A stretch of 64,000 nt of DNA from Gongronella butleri (Eukaryota; Mucoromycota; Mucoromycetes; Mucorales; Cunninghamellaceae), in the NCBI GenBank assembly GCA_025201375.1, contig JAIWZP010000069.1:1-64000 (forward strand), given 5' to 3'. A program made the position numbers and the translations under genes. Below, piece after piece: positions 12,788 through 23,229 of the stretch (within the stretch, counting starts at the first letter, position 1; the number at the start of each line of letters is the position of its first letter). The notes beneath the pieces were generated by a model. It made no database searches and was not told the DNA's origin. It worked only from the letters and a program-made list of their open reading frames with translations.

Positions 12788-13345
12788 TCGTGCCAAGGCC
12801 AGGAATGAAAAGCATGAGCTTGTCCTTGGTCGTCAATGCATTTGGCCTGTAAAAGGAGATGAATTAGCCACCACAGCACATGCGGAAAACGCCAAACAAG
12901 ACGCTTACGTCATGTATACAAAGGTGTGCGGCTCGTTTTTGGCGGGATCAGCAGTTTTTGGGACAATCGCCTTTACAAAATTCAATGGTGCCTCCTGCAG
13001 CCGCTGTTCGACCACGTCGCCCAAGAGATCTACCCAAGAGCAACAGCACGTGAGTTGTCACGACTTTTGTAACGAGCAAAAAAAAACGCGCTTTTTTACC
13101 GATAAAAACGCGATAACGCGCCTCGTTGTAAACCTGGTCCTTTTTCAAATAGTCAAACTCGTATGACACGTCTACGGGGCCGTGGTCAGTCAAAAACCTC
13201 GTGTTTGCGCGATGGGTGTACCTCGCTCCTTGTGCCGCACCGCGCCGTCGTCCCGGATATGATAGCCAAATTCGTCCAAAGTCGTGGGAATAGGCTCCCG
13301 CTTCTTTTTATCTTGCTCACTTGCTTTTCTTTTCCCTCGGATCAT
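11284..13345 (-). CDS. Arb2/FAM172-type alpha/beta-hydrolase-fold protein
   Basis: Twelve exons on the minus strand: 13345-13222, 13171-13100, 13029-12909, 12846-12787, 12707-12662, 12608-12507, 12429-12375, 12243-12192, 12060-11981, 11856-11756, 11664-11574 and 11411-11284. All phases agree, giving 343 residues. The order of motifs fits the Arb2/FAM172 family: an N-terminal PTTLDEFGY...GAVRHKE block, ALTTKDKLMLFIPGLG, GQWNRRVLCED, GYEIIIFNPN, a helix, the elbow region MALGWGGGCFIEL, then a strand VVGVSIAQSTHTV. Family members act in the nucleus: S. pombe Arb2 in an Argonaute chaperone complex with heterochromatin roles, vertebrate FAM172A in splicing/AGO2 links. The usual elbow H-S-Y-G-G Ser is Gly here, and the presumed acid and His positions also differ. 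The last donor could instead be a GC donor three codons upstream; both keep the frame. Family call by motif order; function is by analogy. Confidence 0.8.
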
Positions 13346-13547
13346 CGTGCTCACAAAAGTAAAAAAAAAAAGGGGGGGAAAGAAAAATGTCAAAGGACGC
13401 CGTCAATTAAAAGGCCGAATGGGCTGTTTCATGGCCATTTGGGCGAGATTTCTTTTTTTTTTTTATTCAATGCAAAAAAGTTGGATGTGGTGGGGGGGGG
13501 GAATTGAAAAAGGAAAAAAATGTTCATGCAATGCTTAAAAATGGGAC

Positions 13548-14827
13548 CTAATCGGTGTCTTGGTCGTCGTTTTCGTCGTTTTCGTCGCTGGAGCCTTGGT
13601 CGTCTTGCACGACGCGTCGTACCGCGGCCTTGTCATGCCGTTTCCGCTCAGTCGTCTTGCGCTTCTGCGACTCGAGCAAGCGCTTCATCTCACGGCCGCG
13701 CTTGGAGCCGAAATGCTTCTCCCAGTCGCTTTTCACGTGTTTGTACAAGGCGAGCGTGAAACGCGCGTCTTCCACAGACGAATGGCTTCCCGACTGAATC
13801 GGCATCTTGAGCACGCTCTTCACAAGCATCTTGAGACTGGGTGGGCGCCCCTTGGATAAGTCACGGAACGCCTTGTATTTTTGCGTGTCTCGAATCAGTA
13901 GCTTGGGATGCACCAGCATCAGCGCCTTGAGATCATTGTGCACCGCGTGCCCAATCAAAATCCGGTCTTGGATCAGAGCAGCCACCGTCTCTTGCGCCTC
14001 CTTGAATGGCATGGCTGCACAAAAAAAAAAAAAAAAAAAGGGGGGTGAATGAGCCCATTTTTCCGCTCCCATTTCCAACGAAAATTCGCTTACCAGCCTT
14101 CAAAAGCGCAGGCGTCACGCCACTGACGTGCGTACGATAATCGGTGACAGTCTCTTGCGGTTGAACAAACGTATCCAGTAGCACGGCACCATTGTAATTC
14201 ACGAGACTGACGCGGGCCAATGCAGACTCTTCACCGCCAGGGCCAACACCCACCATTTCACAATCAATGGCAACGAATTTGCCAGCACTATGTAAATCCC
14301 AGTGAGCCCCAGACACGTCCAAATACAATAAAAAAACGCGCTTCTTACGCCGTCTTTTTGCCCTTGAGCGCGTCCATCTGCGCAACAAGCTCCGTTTTGC
14401 GCTTTTCGCTCTGATTCGCCTCCTTGTCCTTGCTCGTTGGCAGCCCATACGCGCTGGCGTACGCATCATCGTCAACGTCGAACCAGAGGTCGTCTTTTTT
14501 GGGTATCGCCTTGCTGCTCTCAACAGTCGTCCTGGAAAATCTCCCAAAAACGTGAGAAACATTTGCTTTTTCAACCATTGCTACCTTACGTCTTGGCTAC
14601 TTTGACCTTGCGCCCGTCCTTGTCGTCCTTGCTGTCCTTACTAAACCTCTTGCGCTTCACACTGGTCGTGGTCTGCGTCGCTTTGATAGTCTAACCTCAC
14701 ATAAAACAAGAAAACGTCAATAAATACACCTCTCCATGGATCGTGCAAACACAAAACGTACAGGTAGCAGCTTTTTCCAATTGGACGAAGGCTGGGGTGC
14801 TGCCGCCTTTTTGTTTTTGCTCTTCAT
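13548..14827 (-). CDS. REX4: RNA exonuclease 4 (REX4/REXO4)
   Basis: Five exons: 14827-14762, 14690-14590, 14531-14349, 14287-14094 and 14014-13548, in consistent phases, giving 336 residues. The N-terminus is Lys-rich and contains SSNWKKL, a hallmark of this family. The DEDDh exonuclease domain (about residues 118-280) shows Exo [12 protein letters not shown], Exo [13 protein letters not shown] and Exo [19 protein letters not shown]. Rex4 is a nucleolar 3'-5' exonuclease linked to pre-rRNA processing (ITS1). The last 60 residues are first basic and then very acidic (Asp/Glu-rich), which is usual for nucleolar proteins. All four catalytic acids and the His are visible, so it should be active. 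It lies tail to tail with nothing and shares its strand with the two preceding genes, with no overlap. Confidence 0.95.
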
Positions 14828-15493
14828 GAGGTGCGTATCAGGATCAAAAAAAAAAAGTCGAGGAAAAAGAGGCAATGCAAACGAAAAAAGCCGCCTTGCC
14901 CAGTCTTTTTACCACAGACTCCGCCTAGCCCGACCATCTGCTTCTCTCTCAGGGCCCTATTTCCATGGATCAAAAACACATGCATGTCCTTGCCACCAAG
15001 GGGTCCGAAATCGCATTCTAATCGCCATCCATGCATCCCGGCCACCCATCTGATCAATTGACACGCCCACAGCTCACATTGCGCACGGGAAAAAAAGCTG
15101 GAAGCACGGCCCAAAATGCCAAAAACAGAGAAAGGTGGAGAAAAACCATCTGGAAATCTCTCTTGCCTTTACAAAAATGACGCCAATCGCTCGACTCTCG
15201 CCATCCACATCTCGCAATGGACCAATTTGCCCTGAAAAGCCAACCCTCGGATCGTGCTGCTCACCGACAATGTCGACCTTGGCCTGAATCTGGCACAAAC
15301 AAAAAAGATTTGCATTGCGCACCCTCTACTGACAAAAATCGTGCATCCGACGCCATCCCGGTCCATCCAGATGCCTCAACAGCCATCTCAATCGCACGCA
15401 GTATCCACTGTCTACAACGTGCACAGCGAAAAAAAAATTAAAAAAAAAAAATTAAAAAAAAAAAAAGGAAACCGGGAAAAAATGCAAAAAAAC
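14828..15493. other. No gene seen; promoter side of REX4
   Basis: Spacer between REX4 and tRNA-Glu. It holds A-rich runs (15,428-15,466) and no reading frame that looks coding. The T-run on the minus strand just below 15,493 would serve as the Pol III terminator of tRNA-Glu. Confidence 0.5.
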
Positions 15494-15565
15494 TTCCCAC
15501 ACGGGGAATCGAACCCCGGCCACGTCGGTGAAAGCGACGGATCCTTACCACTGGACCATGTAGGA
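15494..15565 (-). tRNA. tRNA-Glu (UUC)
   Basis: 72 nt on the minus strand. The acceptor arms TCCTACA and TGTGGGA pair over seven positions (one G-T), with discriminator A. The anticodon arm is CGTCG-CTTTCAC-CGACG, giving anticodon TTC. The T arm is GGGG-TTCGATTC-CCC. A box and B box consensus are both visible. A run of T follows on the transcribed sense, as expected for Pol III termination. No intron and no encoded CCA. Its 5' end lies 1 bp from a 450-bp repeat that is also found next to the tRNA-Asp at 32,760. Confidence 0.96.
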
Positions 15566-15566
15566 C

Positions 15567-16016
15567 GATGATGACAAATTCCACTCATGATACATCAGGT
15601 ACAAATTGCGATTTTTCAAAAAAGAGAAAAATGGCCTAAAAACGCGCATTTTTAGCTTCAGTATAATTTTACTTGCAATTGACGCGTCTCATGTGATTCT
15701 CCGTGCGATTAGACGCGTACAGACGCGTCCACGCATTCATTTGTGCCGTGGAAATCGCGCAATTCCTGATTTGGACGTGTCGCGCGCTGCTCCTTGTGCA
15801 TCCAGCTCCATGCTAAACATGGAAATGCGAACAATTCAATGCGTCTGTACAAACCTTCTGAAATAAGTGCCGGGAGAGCCGTGCTCATTGTTCCTGTGCT
15901 GAGTTTGAGAAGGATGTGCCTCAAACACGCGACCAAAGCGCATTGGCATGACGTGACCGCACGTGTCTTGTTGGTGACATATCTTGATATGCAATCCTGC
16001 GCGAGAGGTGCGTCAT
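15567..16016 (+). repeat. 450-bp tRNA-abutting repeat, copy 1
   Basis: As far as I can read, identical to 32308-32757 in reverse complement, 450 bp in each case. It begins with GATGATGACAAATTCC, 1 bp from the mature 5' end of tRNA-Glu, and ends in GGTGCGTCAT; beyond that the flanks differ. The inner ends form a 5-bp inverted pair (ATGAC/GTCAT), and a TG...CA frame can be drawn. I find no target-site duplication and no poly-A. It carries three ACGCGT sites. The ORFs it contains are the same in both copies only because the DNA is. Confidence 0.93.
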
Positions 16017-16323
16017 TTGGGCAGTGGCGACTGGTTACACCGTCCAATGGCTACCTTTTTTTTTCAAAAAGAGAAAAGAAGGGATTGGTCAATAATGATT
16101 AGCGCACCAGCGGCGTCTCTCTCTTGCTTGGAACAAAAAGACAATGAAATCAATCTTTGAATGACTGAGCCAATGAATCCTTTGGGATTCACGCAAAAAA
16201 AAAAAAAAAAAAAAAAAAATCGAAAGACGCATTGGTTTTTTTTTTTTTTTTTGAGAATTTGACTTGTATGGTCTGCGCATCATTTCTTTGAGCGAAAGAG
16301 ACAATGAAACCACTGATGGCTAA

Positions 16324-16331
16324 TATAAAAG
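16324..16331 (+). promoter_or_regulatory. TATA box of the orphan gene
   Basis: TATAAAAG about 130 bp upstream of ATG 16461, followed by a long CT-rich stretch (16,346-16,450), the arrangement seen at other genes in this window. Confidence 0.5.
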
Positions 16332-16460
16332 AATGAGCACTGATATTTTTTTTTTTTTTTTTGCTCTTTCATCTCTCTATCTTTCCTTTTTTCTTTGACG
16401 ATCCTGTTGAACTCGTCATTTTTTTATTTCCCATCGTCACTGCTTCTCTCTTTGCTAAAC

Positions 16461-19400
16461 ATGAACTCTCAAGTGGGCCCTGTTGTGCGCGACCGTGTTA
16501 TTGATCGCATGGATGACGCGTTTCTGCCGACGGATCTTGTCACTCCAGATTTCGTTACGTTCCTTTTGACTAATCAAGACGCCACCCTGGACGATCATCA
16601 GCGACTGATGAATGATCACTGTTTGGTCAATGATGAAGAGTTGGTGCGCACCTTGGGCCTTCTCCCGGCACCCGAGCAAGTGCAAGCGGGCATGGCGATG
16701 TATTACATACGAAGTTGGACAATCACCAATCAAGTTTCTCAAGTGATCACTGCCCGCCTCAGTGAGAAGGTGGAAATCGAGGAGGTGGAGGATTGGATCG
16801 ATCATACCTTTGTGACCGATGACAATCATGCACAGCACGTCAGGCAAGTATTTTTTTTTTGACCATGACCGAGTGTGCTCATTGTTTTTTTTTCTCTTGT
16901 GCAGGTACGTGGGCATGGTTACCGGTCCCAATACCCCCCTGAATCGAGTTGATGAAGATGCGCAAAATCGAGGTGGTTTGATGGGCCATTTTTTGAATGT
17001 CATCGCAAATCTGGCGCCGGGTGATGCTCAAGGTGTGCAATTCAACGTGTACGTTCTTCCCATCGCGGTGCAATACACTGGGGCCAACCAGCATCAGATT
17101 GACGCGTACGAGCAAGCCACCATCGCATACTTTGGCTTGAACAAATTGTTGAACCGGCAGCCTGGCGGGTTCATGCAATATTACGCGCCGTCGGCAGAGG
17201 AGGTTCATGCGCACCGAGGTCTTTATCCGACGCAACTGCACAGATACATCCTCTCCCATTCTCGCGGTGTTCCTGACGGCGTCATCAGTCGATTGGCCCT
17301 CTGGAATCAAAACTTGCGCAACACCATGGATGATGATGCCGAGATTTTCCATCTGATGGATGGCATTCAACGACAGCAAGGCACCAACTACCTGGATATG
17401 GCTTTCGACCAAGCTGTTCCTTCTTTCACGGTGGTGGACCGCGTTCTCGTTTGCGCTATTGCCGATGCAATCCCCATTGAAGGCGTCCGGACCGCGACAC
17501 CCTTCTTTACCCATGGTTCGCGCGCTGGACACGTGGCTACGGACTCATTTAATCGGGCGTTCAACAATTTCCATGACGACGATGATCCATCTCCCTACCT
17601 GAACGAAGACAACATGGAATCCACGTATCGTGAACCGCGTTCTGTTGTTCCGTTTCTGGACCTGCATCCTTGGCCCTCAACACAGATGCGCCCAGACCTC
17701 GCCCTTGCTCAAATCACGACATACCTGCAGGCCGTGCAGCCCCTGGTCACAGTGACACTTTCCAAGCACGTCGCGTCGGCAGCCATGGCCAATTTCTTGC
17801 ACACAACTGGCATGCCCATCAACGACACCATGTTGGATGCCGCTGGCTTGCCATTTGTCTCGTACTATCCGGGCCAGGCGTGGGTAAACAATGCCGCTTT
17901 GCAAGATCTGCCCACTGATTATGTGACGATTGTGGTGCCTCACATTCATCCTGGCTATACAAAGTACGGCGTGTTTACGGACGCGTTTTATCGCATCCTG
18001 GACTTGACATGGAAGATCACTTGCCTCATCTGCGAGATCGCCGTCACCGTTTGTCGCCAGCTTGAAGATAGTGAGCTGATTGCCAACGTCAACAATGAGG
18101 CTATTTGCAAGATGATCATGTTAGAAGTGGATCCCAAGTCGAACCTTCCCATGGACCCGCGCCTGGAAGCGGCGTATGCAGCCTTGGTGGAAGCAAAGCT
18201 TGAGCACAAAGCGCATCTGCACCAGCGTCTGATGCGCCAGGCACCACACCCGCCAATGGTTGATACGCGCTCCCATCAAATGGCAGCCGTGAGCCGCGTC
18301 GAGCATGCCCCTGTCGCCCAAGGTTTACCTGGAAGCCCTGTTCGTGAAGCGCAAATCAACATGCTATGGAAGATGAATCTGGCACAGCTGCACATCCATT
18401 TGGGCCGCGATCAGCAGCAGCAGTGGCTAAACTGGGCACGTCAACTTGCCACCAATACCAACATGTACATGAGGTAATGCAATTTGACACATTCATTCGC
18501 CAGAATCTGATCGTTTTTTATTATTTAGTTCGATGCGTCTGGCAGGCATGGCCAATGAACGATTCCCGGCCATGCATTTGCTGCGACAATTCCGGCCGGA
18601 TGGGTATGATGAAGACGACGATTCGTGGATGGACATCCCAGAAGAGGTGGTTGCTGCATGGGGGCGATGGTCACGCGCTATAGCGTCCCGTTTGGCCGAC
18701 GACCACTACTCGCACGAAAATCAACTGGCTCGCGGTGTCCTAAGTACACAATTGGCTCATCCCGAGACATTCGATCAATTGGCGTATCAACCCATGACGG
18801 TGATGGAGAACCGCGTCGTCCACGTCAGAACAAGCGGTCGCACAAGGTTGTATTGGCTGGAAAATGACGACACGCATCGCCCGCTGGAAGTGGTATTCCC
18901 GAAAAACGCCATGCCTGTCGCCCAGTATCCCACTCAAACCGGATTTGGGCGAAATTTCCGCCTGAGATTCTACGAGAATGGCATTGGTGTCGACAATCCT
19001 GTTACTGGCCATCCTGTGCTGCTAAACAACGACCCTGTGCTGCTGGACCTTGGCCGCCTTGGTGGAGGGCCAGATGGGCATCATGTTCTCCGCATGTGGG
19101 AATCGGAATGGCGGCGCATACAGCAACAGCAGATTCAAGAACAAGGCCATTTGGAGTCCGTTGCCGTTGCACCTCAACCTCCTGGTGCCATTGAGCCTGC
19201 GATTGTGCCAGTACGTCCCGATGTTGCCTTGCCGGAGCCGGCGGTGGCGGCCCCAGATCCCATGCAAGTCGATTACCCACCATTTGAAGAGATTCCGCCC
19301 AATCAGCGTCGCCACATCTTTCGAACGCGAACAAGCCAGGCCACCAAGGACGCATTCGGCACGATCCATGACACAGATGCCATTGGCTTGCTCCGCTTGT

Positions 19401-19738
19401 ATCTGGATACCCATCATCAGCATGGAGGCGTTGTCAATACTGCCGGTGCCGATTTGGTGGATTATTTGCAGCAACATGGGTATCAGTCTGTGCCGCTTTT
19501 TCACCAATTCCGAGCCTTTTGCACTGCGAGCCACCAGAATCATCCTTGCTACCGCCATTGGATCGATTTGCTGGACCGCTTGCCGAGAACTGGCAACGAC
19601 ATCAGAGTCTGCATCGAATACCTGCGGGAAGATATCCAGATTGGACAACACCGCTATACTGTTGGGCCTGGTGTGCAACGAGGTTGTCTTACGATCAGCT
19701 TTGGTGAACCTATCGCAGGTCGCGAACGACTGCCGTAG
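16461..19738 (+). CDS. Orphan protein of 1,053 residues
   Basis: Three exons: 16461-16843, 16905-18473 and 18529-19738, with 61-nt and 55-nt introns. The first intron has a GC donor (AG then GCAAGT, the ideal GC-donor context) and a good polypyrimidine tract; only this splice joins the frames. The product is 1,053 residues, acidic, and rich in His, Asp, Pro and Met. There is no signal peptide, clear membrane span or zinc motif. A Pro/Ala/Val-rich linker lies at about residues 835-880, before a compact C-terminal domain of about 160 residues ending in GRERLP. I do not recognise the family. The large, evenly composed ORF with a TATA box and spliced introns argues for a functional gene. It stands alone, next to a gene desert and between the two tRNA-linked repeats. 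Options include a lineage-specific protein or a captured structural protein of a mycovirus or element. I have no motif to support either. Confidence 0.75.
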
Positions 19739-20260
19739 CAGTTTTCTTCCCCCTCTTCAATTTTTTACGCCCTTTTGTCCCGTGCACATTATCCCTCCTC
19801 TCTTTTTTTTTTTTTTTGTTTGCTGACACCCATGATGACCACAGCCAATGCTATTTTTTTTTTTTTTACATCTTTTAATTTCTCTTCCCCCCCCCTTTTT
19901 TTCCTATCCCATGGCCACGCTCCATCATTACTGTTTCTTTTTTACCCAACCCCTCTCTTTCATCCATGTTTGTTGATCCCCTTTATGACCATTTCCAATG
20001 TTATTTTTACATATCTGATGTTTTTCCATTCACAAATTGCAGCTAGGTCCTTATTTTACGTTTTTTTTTCTTTTAATAAACGGATGCTGTTTAAATCTCA
20101 TGCTGTACCCTCTTCCTCGCAGATGTCATCGATTACAGGACCTGTGCCAAGTTGGCCAGAGAGAGCCGGAAGAATCTCAAAAAGAACTGAACACGGAACC
20201 CCCAAAGAGTTGCGTAACCAAAGCACGATTTTTACCTGTTAATTATGATTTTACACATCG
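19739..20260. other. No gene seen; pyrimidine-rich spacer
   Basis: T- and C-rich sequence after the orphan gene with repeated CCATG-type words. ORFs here read through homopolymers and have no domain-like content. Confidence 0.5.
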
Positions 20261-20261
20261 G

Positions 20262-20400
20262 CTATCAGCAAAAAAGAGCGTGTTTTTCAGACTTTGCCGG
20301 CCTGCTGTGCCTCCAGAATTTTTTTACAGCTTACTTGCACGCCAATGAAGTCTGTGTCACTGGCCTAGGGGTCCTTAATAATCAAGGTGTTCACGATCTG
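20262..20400 (+). repeat. Family A, 5' end fragment
   Basis: Shares the 5' landmark of family A: a CTTTGCCGG-CTG-TTGTGCCTCC-like segment followed by a T-run and ACAGC. The same landmark is at 44,340 and 56,790. The rest of the element is missing here. Confidence 0.55.
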
Positions 20401-20423
20401 ATTACGAAAAAAAAATCGATATG

Positions 20424-20480
20424 CTTAACGATCGATCAGGCCCCCTGATCGATAAGATCGATACTGTAGTGATCGTTAAG
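20424..20480. repeat. Fold-back element, 57 bp
   Basis: The outer arms CTTAACGATC and GATCGTTAAG are perfect inverted repeats. A second hairpin, ATCGATCAGG with CCTGATCGAT, lies within. A TACTGTA heptamer sits in the right part. Related GATC-rich palindromes occur at 21,342-21,570. Confidence 0.6.
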
Positions 20481-20519
20481 ATCGTAAGAGATCAAAATAT
20501 CGACAATTTTTCTTGTCAA

Positions 20520-21060
20520 TCTGTCGCGATACAGCCTTGGTTCTCGTAGATCAACGCGTCAGCAAGGCCAGCGACGCGTGTAGCGCGGCGATGGACGCGC
20601 TTAGACGCGCATTTATTTTTTAAAAAAAAAAAAAAGAGAAACGACAAAAAATGACTTAAAAGAATCAAGATCAAAAAAAAGATATGAAGACTATTATTAT
20701 TACATGATGTGCAGAAAACAAGACACCCGCTTTGCCCAAACACGGCTACAAGTCAAGATTACCGTGAATACCATCATCCTGCGCCACGTGCACACCTTAT
20801 CCATTGTACGTTTAGCGATTGCGTCTCTCCTTTGTTTACGCGCAATCGCGTGCACGCCCTTTTTGTCGAAAGCCTGTGTTACATTCTTGTCAGTTGTCAA
20901 CAAAACGTCCTTTTTCCCATCTACTCTGCCTAATTTGTCTTCACTGCTTTGCCAATTCTGTCAACCTGTGCCCTGCCATTTTCGTACTTGCATTTTCTCA
21001 TCTGCTTATCCATTTTTTGTCTTTACCGTGCGCCTGTTAATCTCGTTTGGTCGATGTTGG
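20520..21060. other. No convincing gene
   Basis: Includes ACGCGT-rich sequence at 20,550-20,605. A 192-codon plus-strand ORF from 20,704 runs through CT-rich leader-like DNA and has no recognisable domain; I leave it uncalled. The 3' part may be the promoter and leader of the broken gene that starts at 21,219. Confidence 0.4.
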
Positions 21061-21071
21061 AAGGAAAAAAG

Positions 21072-21079
21072 TATAAATA
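21072..21079 (+). promoter_or_regulatory. TATA box of a broken gene
   Basis: TATAAATA, followed by a pyrimidine-rich leader and an ATG at 21,219. The layout matches intact genes in this window. Confidence 0.45.
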
Positions 21080-21218
21080 TGACTCAACTCGCGCCCATTG
21101 CCTCGCTTTTTCTTCCAACAGCGACATCTCACTTGCTCTGGCACTCAAGTCTCTCTCCCTTGGCCATTGACCTCTCTCTGTTTGTCATTTTTTATTCTAT
21201 ATTTTCAATTAAATCACT

Positions 21219-21395
21219 ATGGTTGGCTTCTTGCTTGGCTATTTCTCAATCTTTGATCCCGAGTCGATGGAGCCCGTGGTGAGGCCCGTCAACGTGTCCT
21301 TCCAAGAGGACTTTGTGGGCAGGCGCCCCGTGACACAATCTTTCGATCTTTCGATTTTTTTATCAGATCGAAAGATCGACAGCCCTTCTTATTGA
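21219..21395 (+). pseudogene. Gene start cut off by a fold-back repeat
   Basis: A TATA box, a CT-rich leader and an ATG lead into about 41 codons with good composition (MVGFLLGYFSIF..., with PVVRPVNVSFQEDF further on). At about 21,342 the frame enters a GATC-rich palindromic repeat and stops at 21,393-21,395. No continuation appears downstream. I read this as the 5' end of a gene truncated by repeat insertion. A short functional peptide cannot be excluded. Family unknown. Confidence 0.4.
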
Positions 21396-21570
21396 TCTTT
21401 CGATCTTCGATTTTTCGATCAGATCGAAAGTTCGAAAGATCGCTCGACTCCCACTTACAGTATCGATCTTAAGTTCTTAACAATCACTATTGATCGATTT
21501 TGACGAATCTCTTAACGATTCGATCGATCTCGATCTTTCAAAAAAAATCGATCGGATCGAATCGATACAG
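21342..21570. repeat. GATC/TTTCGATC palindromic repeat
   Basis: Several nested imperfect hairpins built from GATCTTTCGATC and its complement, plus CTTAACGATT and ATCGATCGG blocks like those of the 20,424 fold-back. It contains two TACAGTA heptamers, near 21,450 and 21,567. Confidence 0.65.
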
Positions 21571-21639
21571 TAAGGATCCCTAGCACCCTACCTACCGTAG
21601 CTCGTCACGGCATACAGTAAACTAGGTAGAACTGTAGCC

Positions 21640-22110
21640 CAGTGTTGTTCAAGGCGAACCCGCCCAATCTTTTTGGGCTCAAAAATTCTAAAAAAAATCA
21701 TATTTATACTATTTTGCATTCATCTGTCCATCTGCATAGTCGATCCCGCTCAAAAATAGCTGCATCGATTTCAACGCGAAATTTGCAACAAAAAAGCTTA
21801 AAACCCCAAAGCGCTACGACCACTTTTTAAAAATTCAGGGGTCACTCAGGGGTCACACATTTCAATCTCAGAAAATGCCAAATTTGAAAAATTTCGAACT
21901 CAGAGTGATCAATGCATCTCAAATAGGTAACTCCGACTATTTGTTTTTGACACACAAGATGGCAGGTCACCCGAAGAAGTTAAGAAAAAACCGGAAAGAG
22001 TGACGCATGAACGGCGACCGCCTGACAAAGGTGCCTACTTTGGTCAAGATTTTTTTGCAAAATTTAAGGTTTAACACTTCCAAATTAAGGTGCGTGGATT
22101 GCATCATGGA
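21640..22110 (+). repeat. Family A, middle part
   Basis: Landmarks shared with 44,500-44,930 and 56,980-57,330 are GATCCCGCTCAAAAATAGC, AAAAAAGCTTAAAACCCC, GCGCTACGACCACTTTT, GGTAACTCCGAC and GAGTGACGCATGAACGGCGA. The same element appears to resume at about 23,230, so the 22,120-23,200 segment probably interrupts it. Confidence 0.75.
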
Positions 22111-22119
22111 TTTTTTGTA

Positions 22120-23200
22120 TTATACAGTACTGTAGTATTTTGTATTTTTTATTTTGCATAGAACTGTATTTTTGCGTGCTGAGTGGTGGGCTGCAGCTGT
22201 CATGTTTCTCCTCGCTGCCATGGCGGTCCACTGGTGCGCGACCCCGTCGAGCACCACCTGTCGCCCCCGCGTCGTTGTCCTTGTCGTTGCTGGGCGCCAC
22301 ACGCCCCCACCACGCGCACCACCACGAGTACACCTCGCCAATTGCAAATTATTGCTCTTGCCCGACATGATGGATTCAAACCGCAAGCGTGCGTTTATTG
22401 GTCACCAGGGAAGGCCACAAAAAGTAAGGGAAAGAAAAGAGAGGATAAATGAGAGAGAATGAGAGAGATGTTGATGAGTATGGGGAAAAAGAAAAGGGAC
22501 TATGGAAACTATATATGGCACTTTTTTTATACCGGTATCTTGCACTTGTCGTTGGCTTGCGGGGCAATAAGTCTGACATGTCTTGACGCAAGAGTGTCCA
22601 CTTGGCATGTGGGGTGCGCCCACTGCAAGTCGACGTGTGGCGAAAGAAAAATAAAACGACTCCTTTGGGTTTTGGTGTTGAGACAAATAAACGCCAAGAG
22701 AATGGTTCAAGAGGCTATGACGTTTTGTGGATTGGATGTGTGGTTTGATGAAGAGGCAAGTAACGTCAATGTGCGCGCGTTGAAAGGTCGAGACCGTGAA
22801 AACAAAAGCGAGTGCCAGGGTTTGCACGGGTGATGATGGGGTGATGGGGTGATTTTGCTGAAACGCGCCGACGACGCCAAAATTTGGCAAAGTTGGCAGA
22901 GAGTGGGAGCGAGAGTGCGGGGGTTTGCGCACGCCGACTAGGTGGCGTTGTGGGCGTGCATTCGAAAATGAGGTGATTCTTTTTTGTTTTCACACTGAAA
23001 CGGGATACTTGTCAGTGTGAGAGTGATCCAATACCGAACGTGCCTTGGCGCTGCGCGCCGAATGTACAGTACGACGTACAGTTCTATGTGCTTGTTGATG
23101 AAAGGCGATCTTAAGGTTGCATGGAGATTGAGAGAGTGAGGGATGGATTTTGCATAAAAAAGACGCGTCACGTCGGTCCTTGAATCCTGCGTTGACGCGT
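22120..23200. other. Unique segment within a family A copy
   Basis: About 1.1 kb of distinct sequence between two parts of one family A copy. Its left edge has overlapping TACAGTA and TACTGTA (22,123-22,134) and its right part has a TACAGTA near 23,067. It holds a GC-rich block at 22,180-22,400 and an exon-like ATG (22,369) ending in a GTAAGG donor-like site. I cannot assign a gene. It may be an insertion, or old spacer captured by rearrangement. Confidence 0.35.
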
Positions 23201-23229
23201 CACTTGCTAGGCATGGAGGCTGCTGTGGG

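Noticed and set aside
15567..16016. Classic solo LTR with TG...CA and target duplication
   Set aside because: A TG...CA frame can be drawn, but no 4-6 bp flanking duplication is present at either copy, so I do not assert an LTR.
15606..16102. ORFs of 86 and 102 codons that recur exactly at 32,306-32,718
   Set aside because: They recur because the 450-bp repeat is identical at the DNA level; with no mismatches there is no evidence of protein-level selection, and one ORF runs out of the repeat into unrelated sequence.
16461..19738. Firm call of an endogenous mycovirus capsid
   Set aside because: No motif, no linked polymerase and two spliced introns; kept only as one possibility.
20704..21282. 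192-codon plus-strand ORF
   Set aside because: Overlaps the TATA box and leader of the broken gene at 21,219 in another frame and has leader-type pyrimidine-rich composition.
22365..22385. B-box-like word GGTTTGAATCC on the minus strand
   Set aside because: The stem halves do not pair and no other tRNA arms are present.
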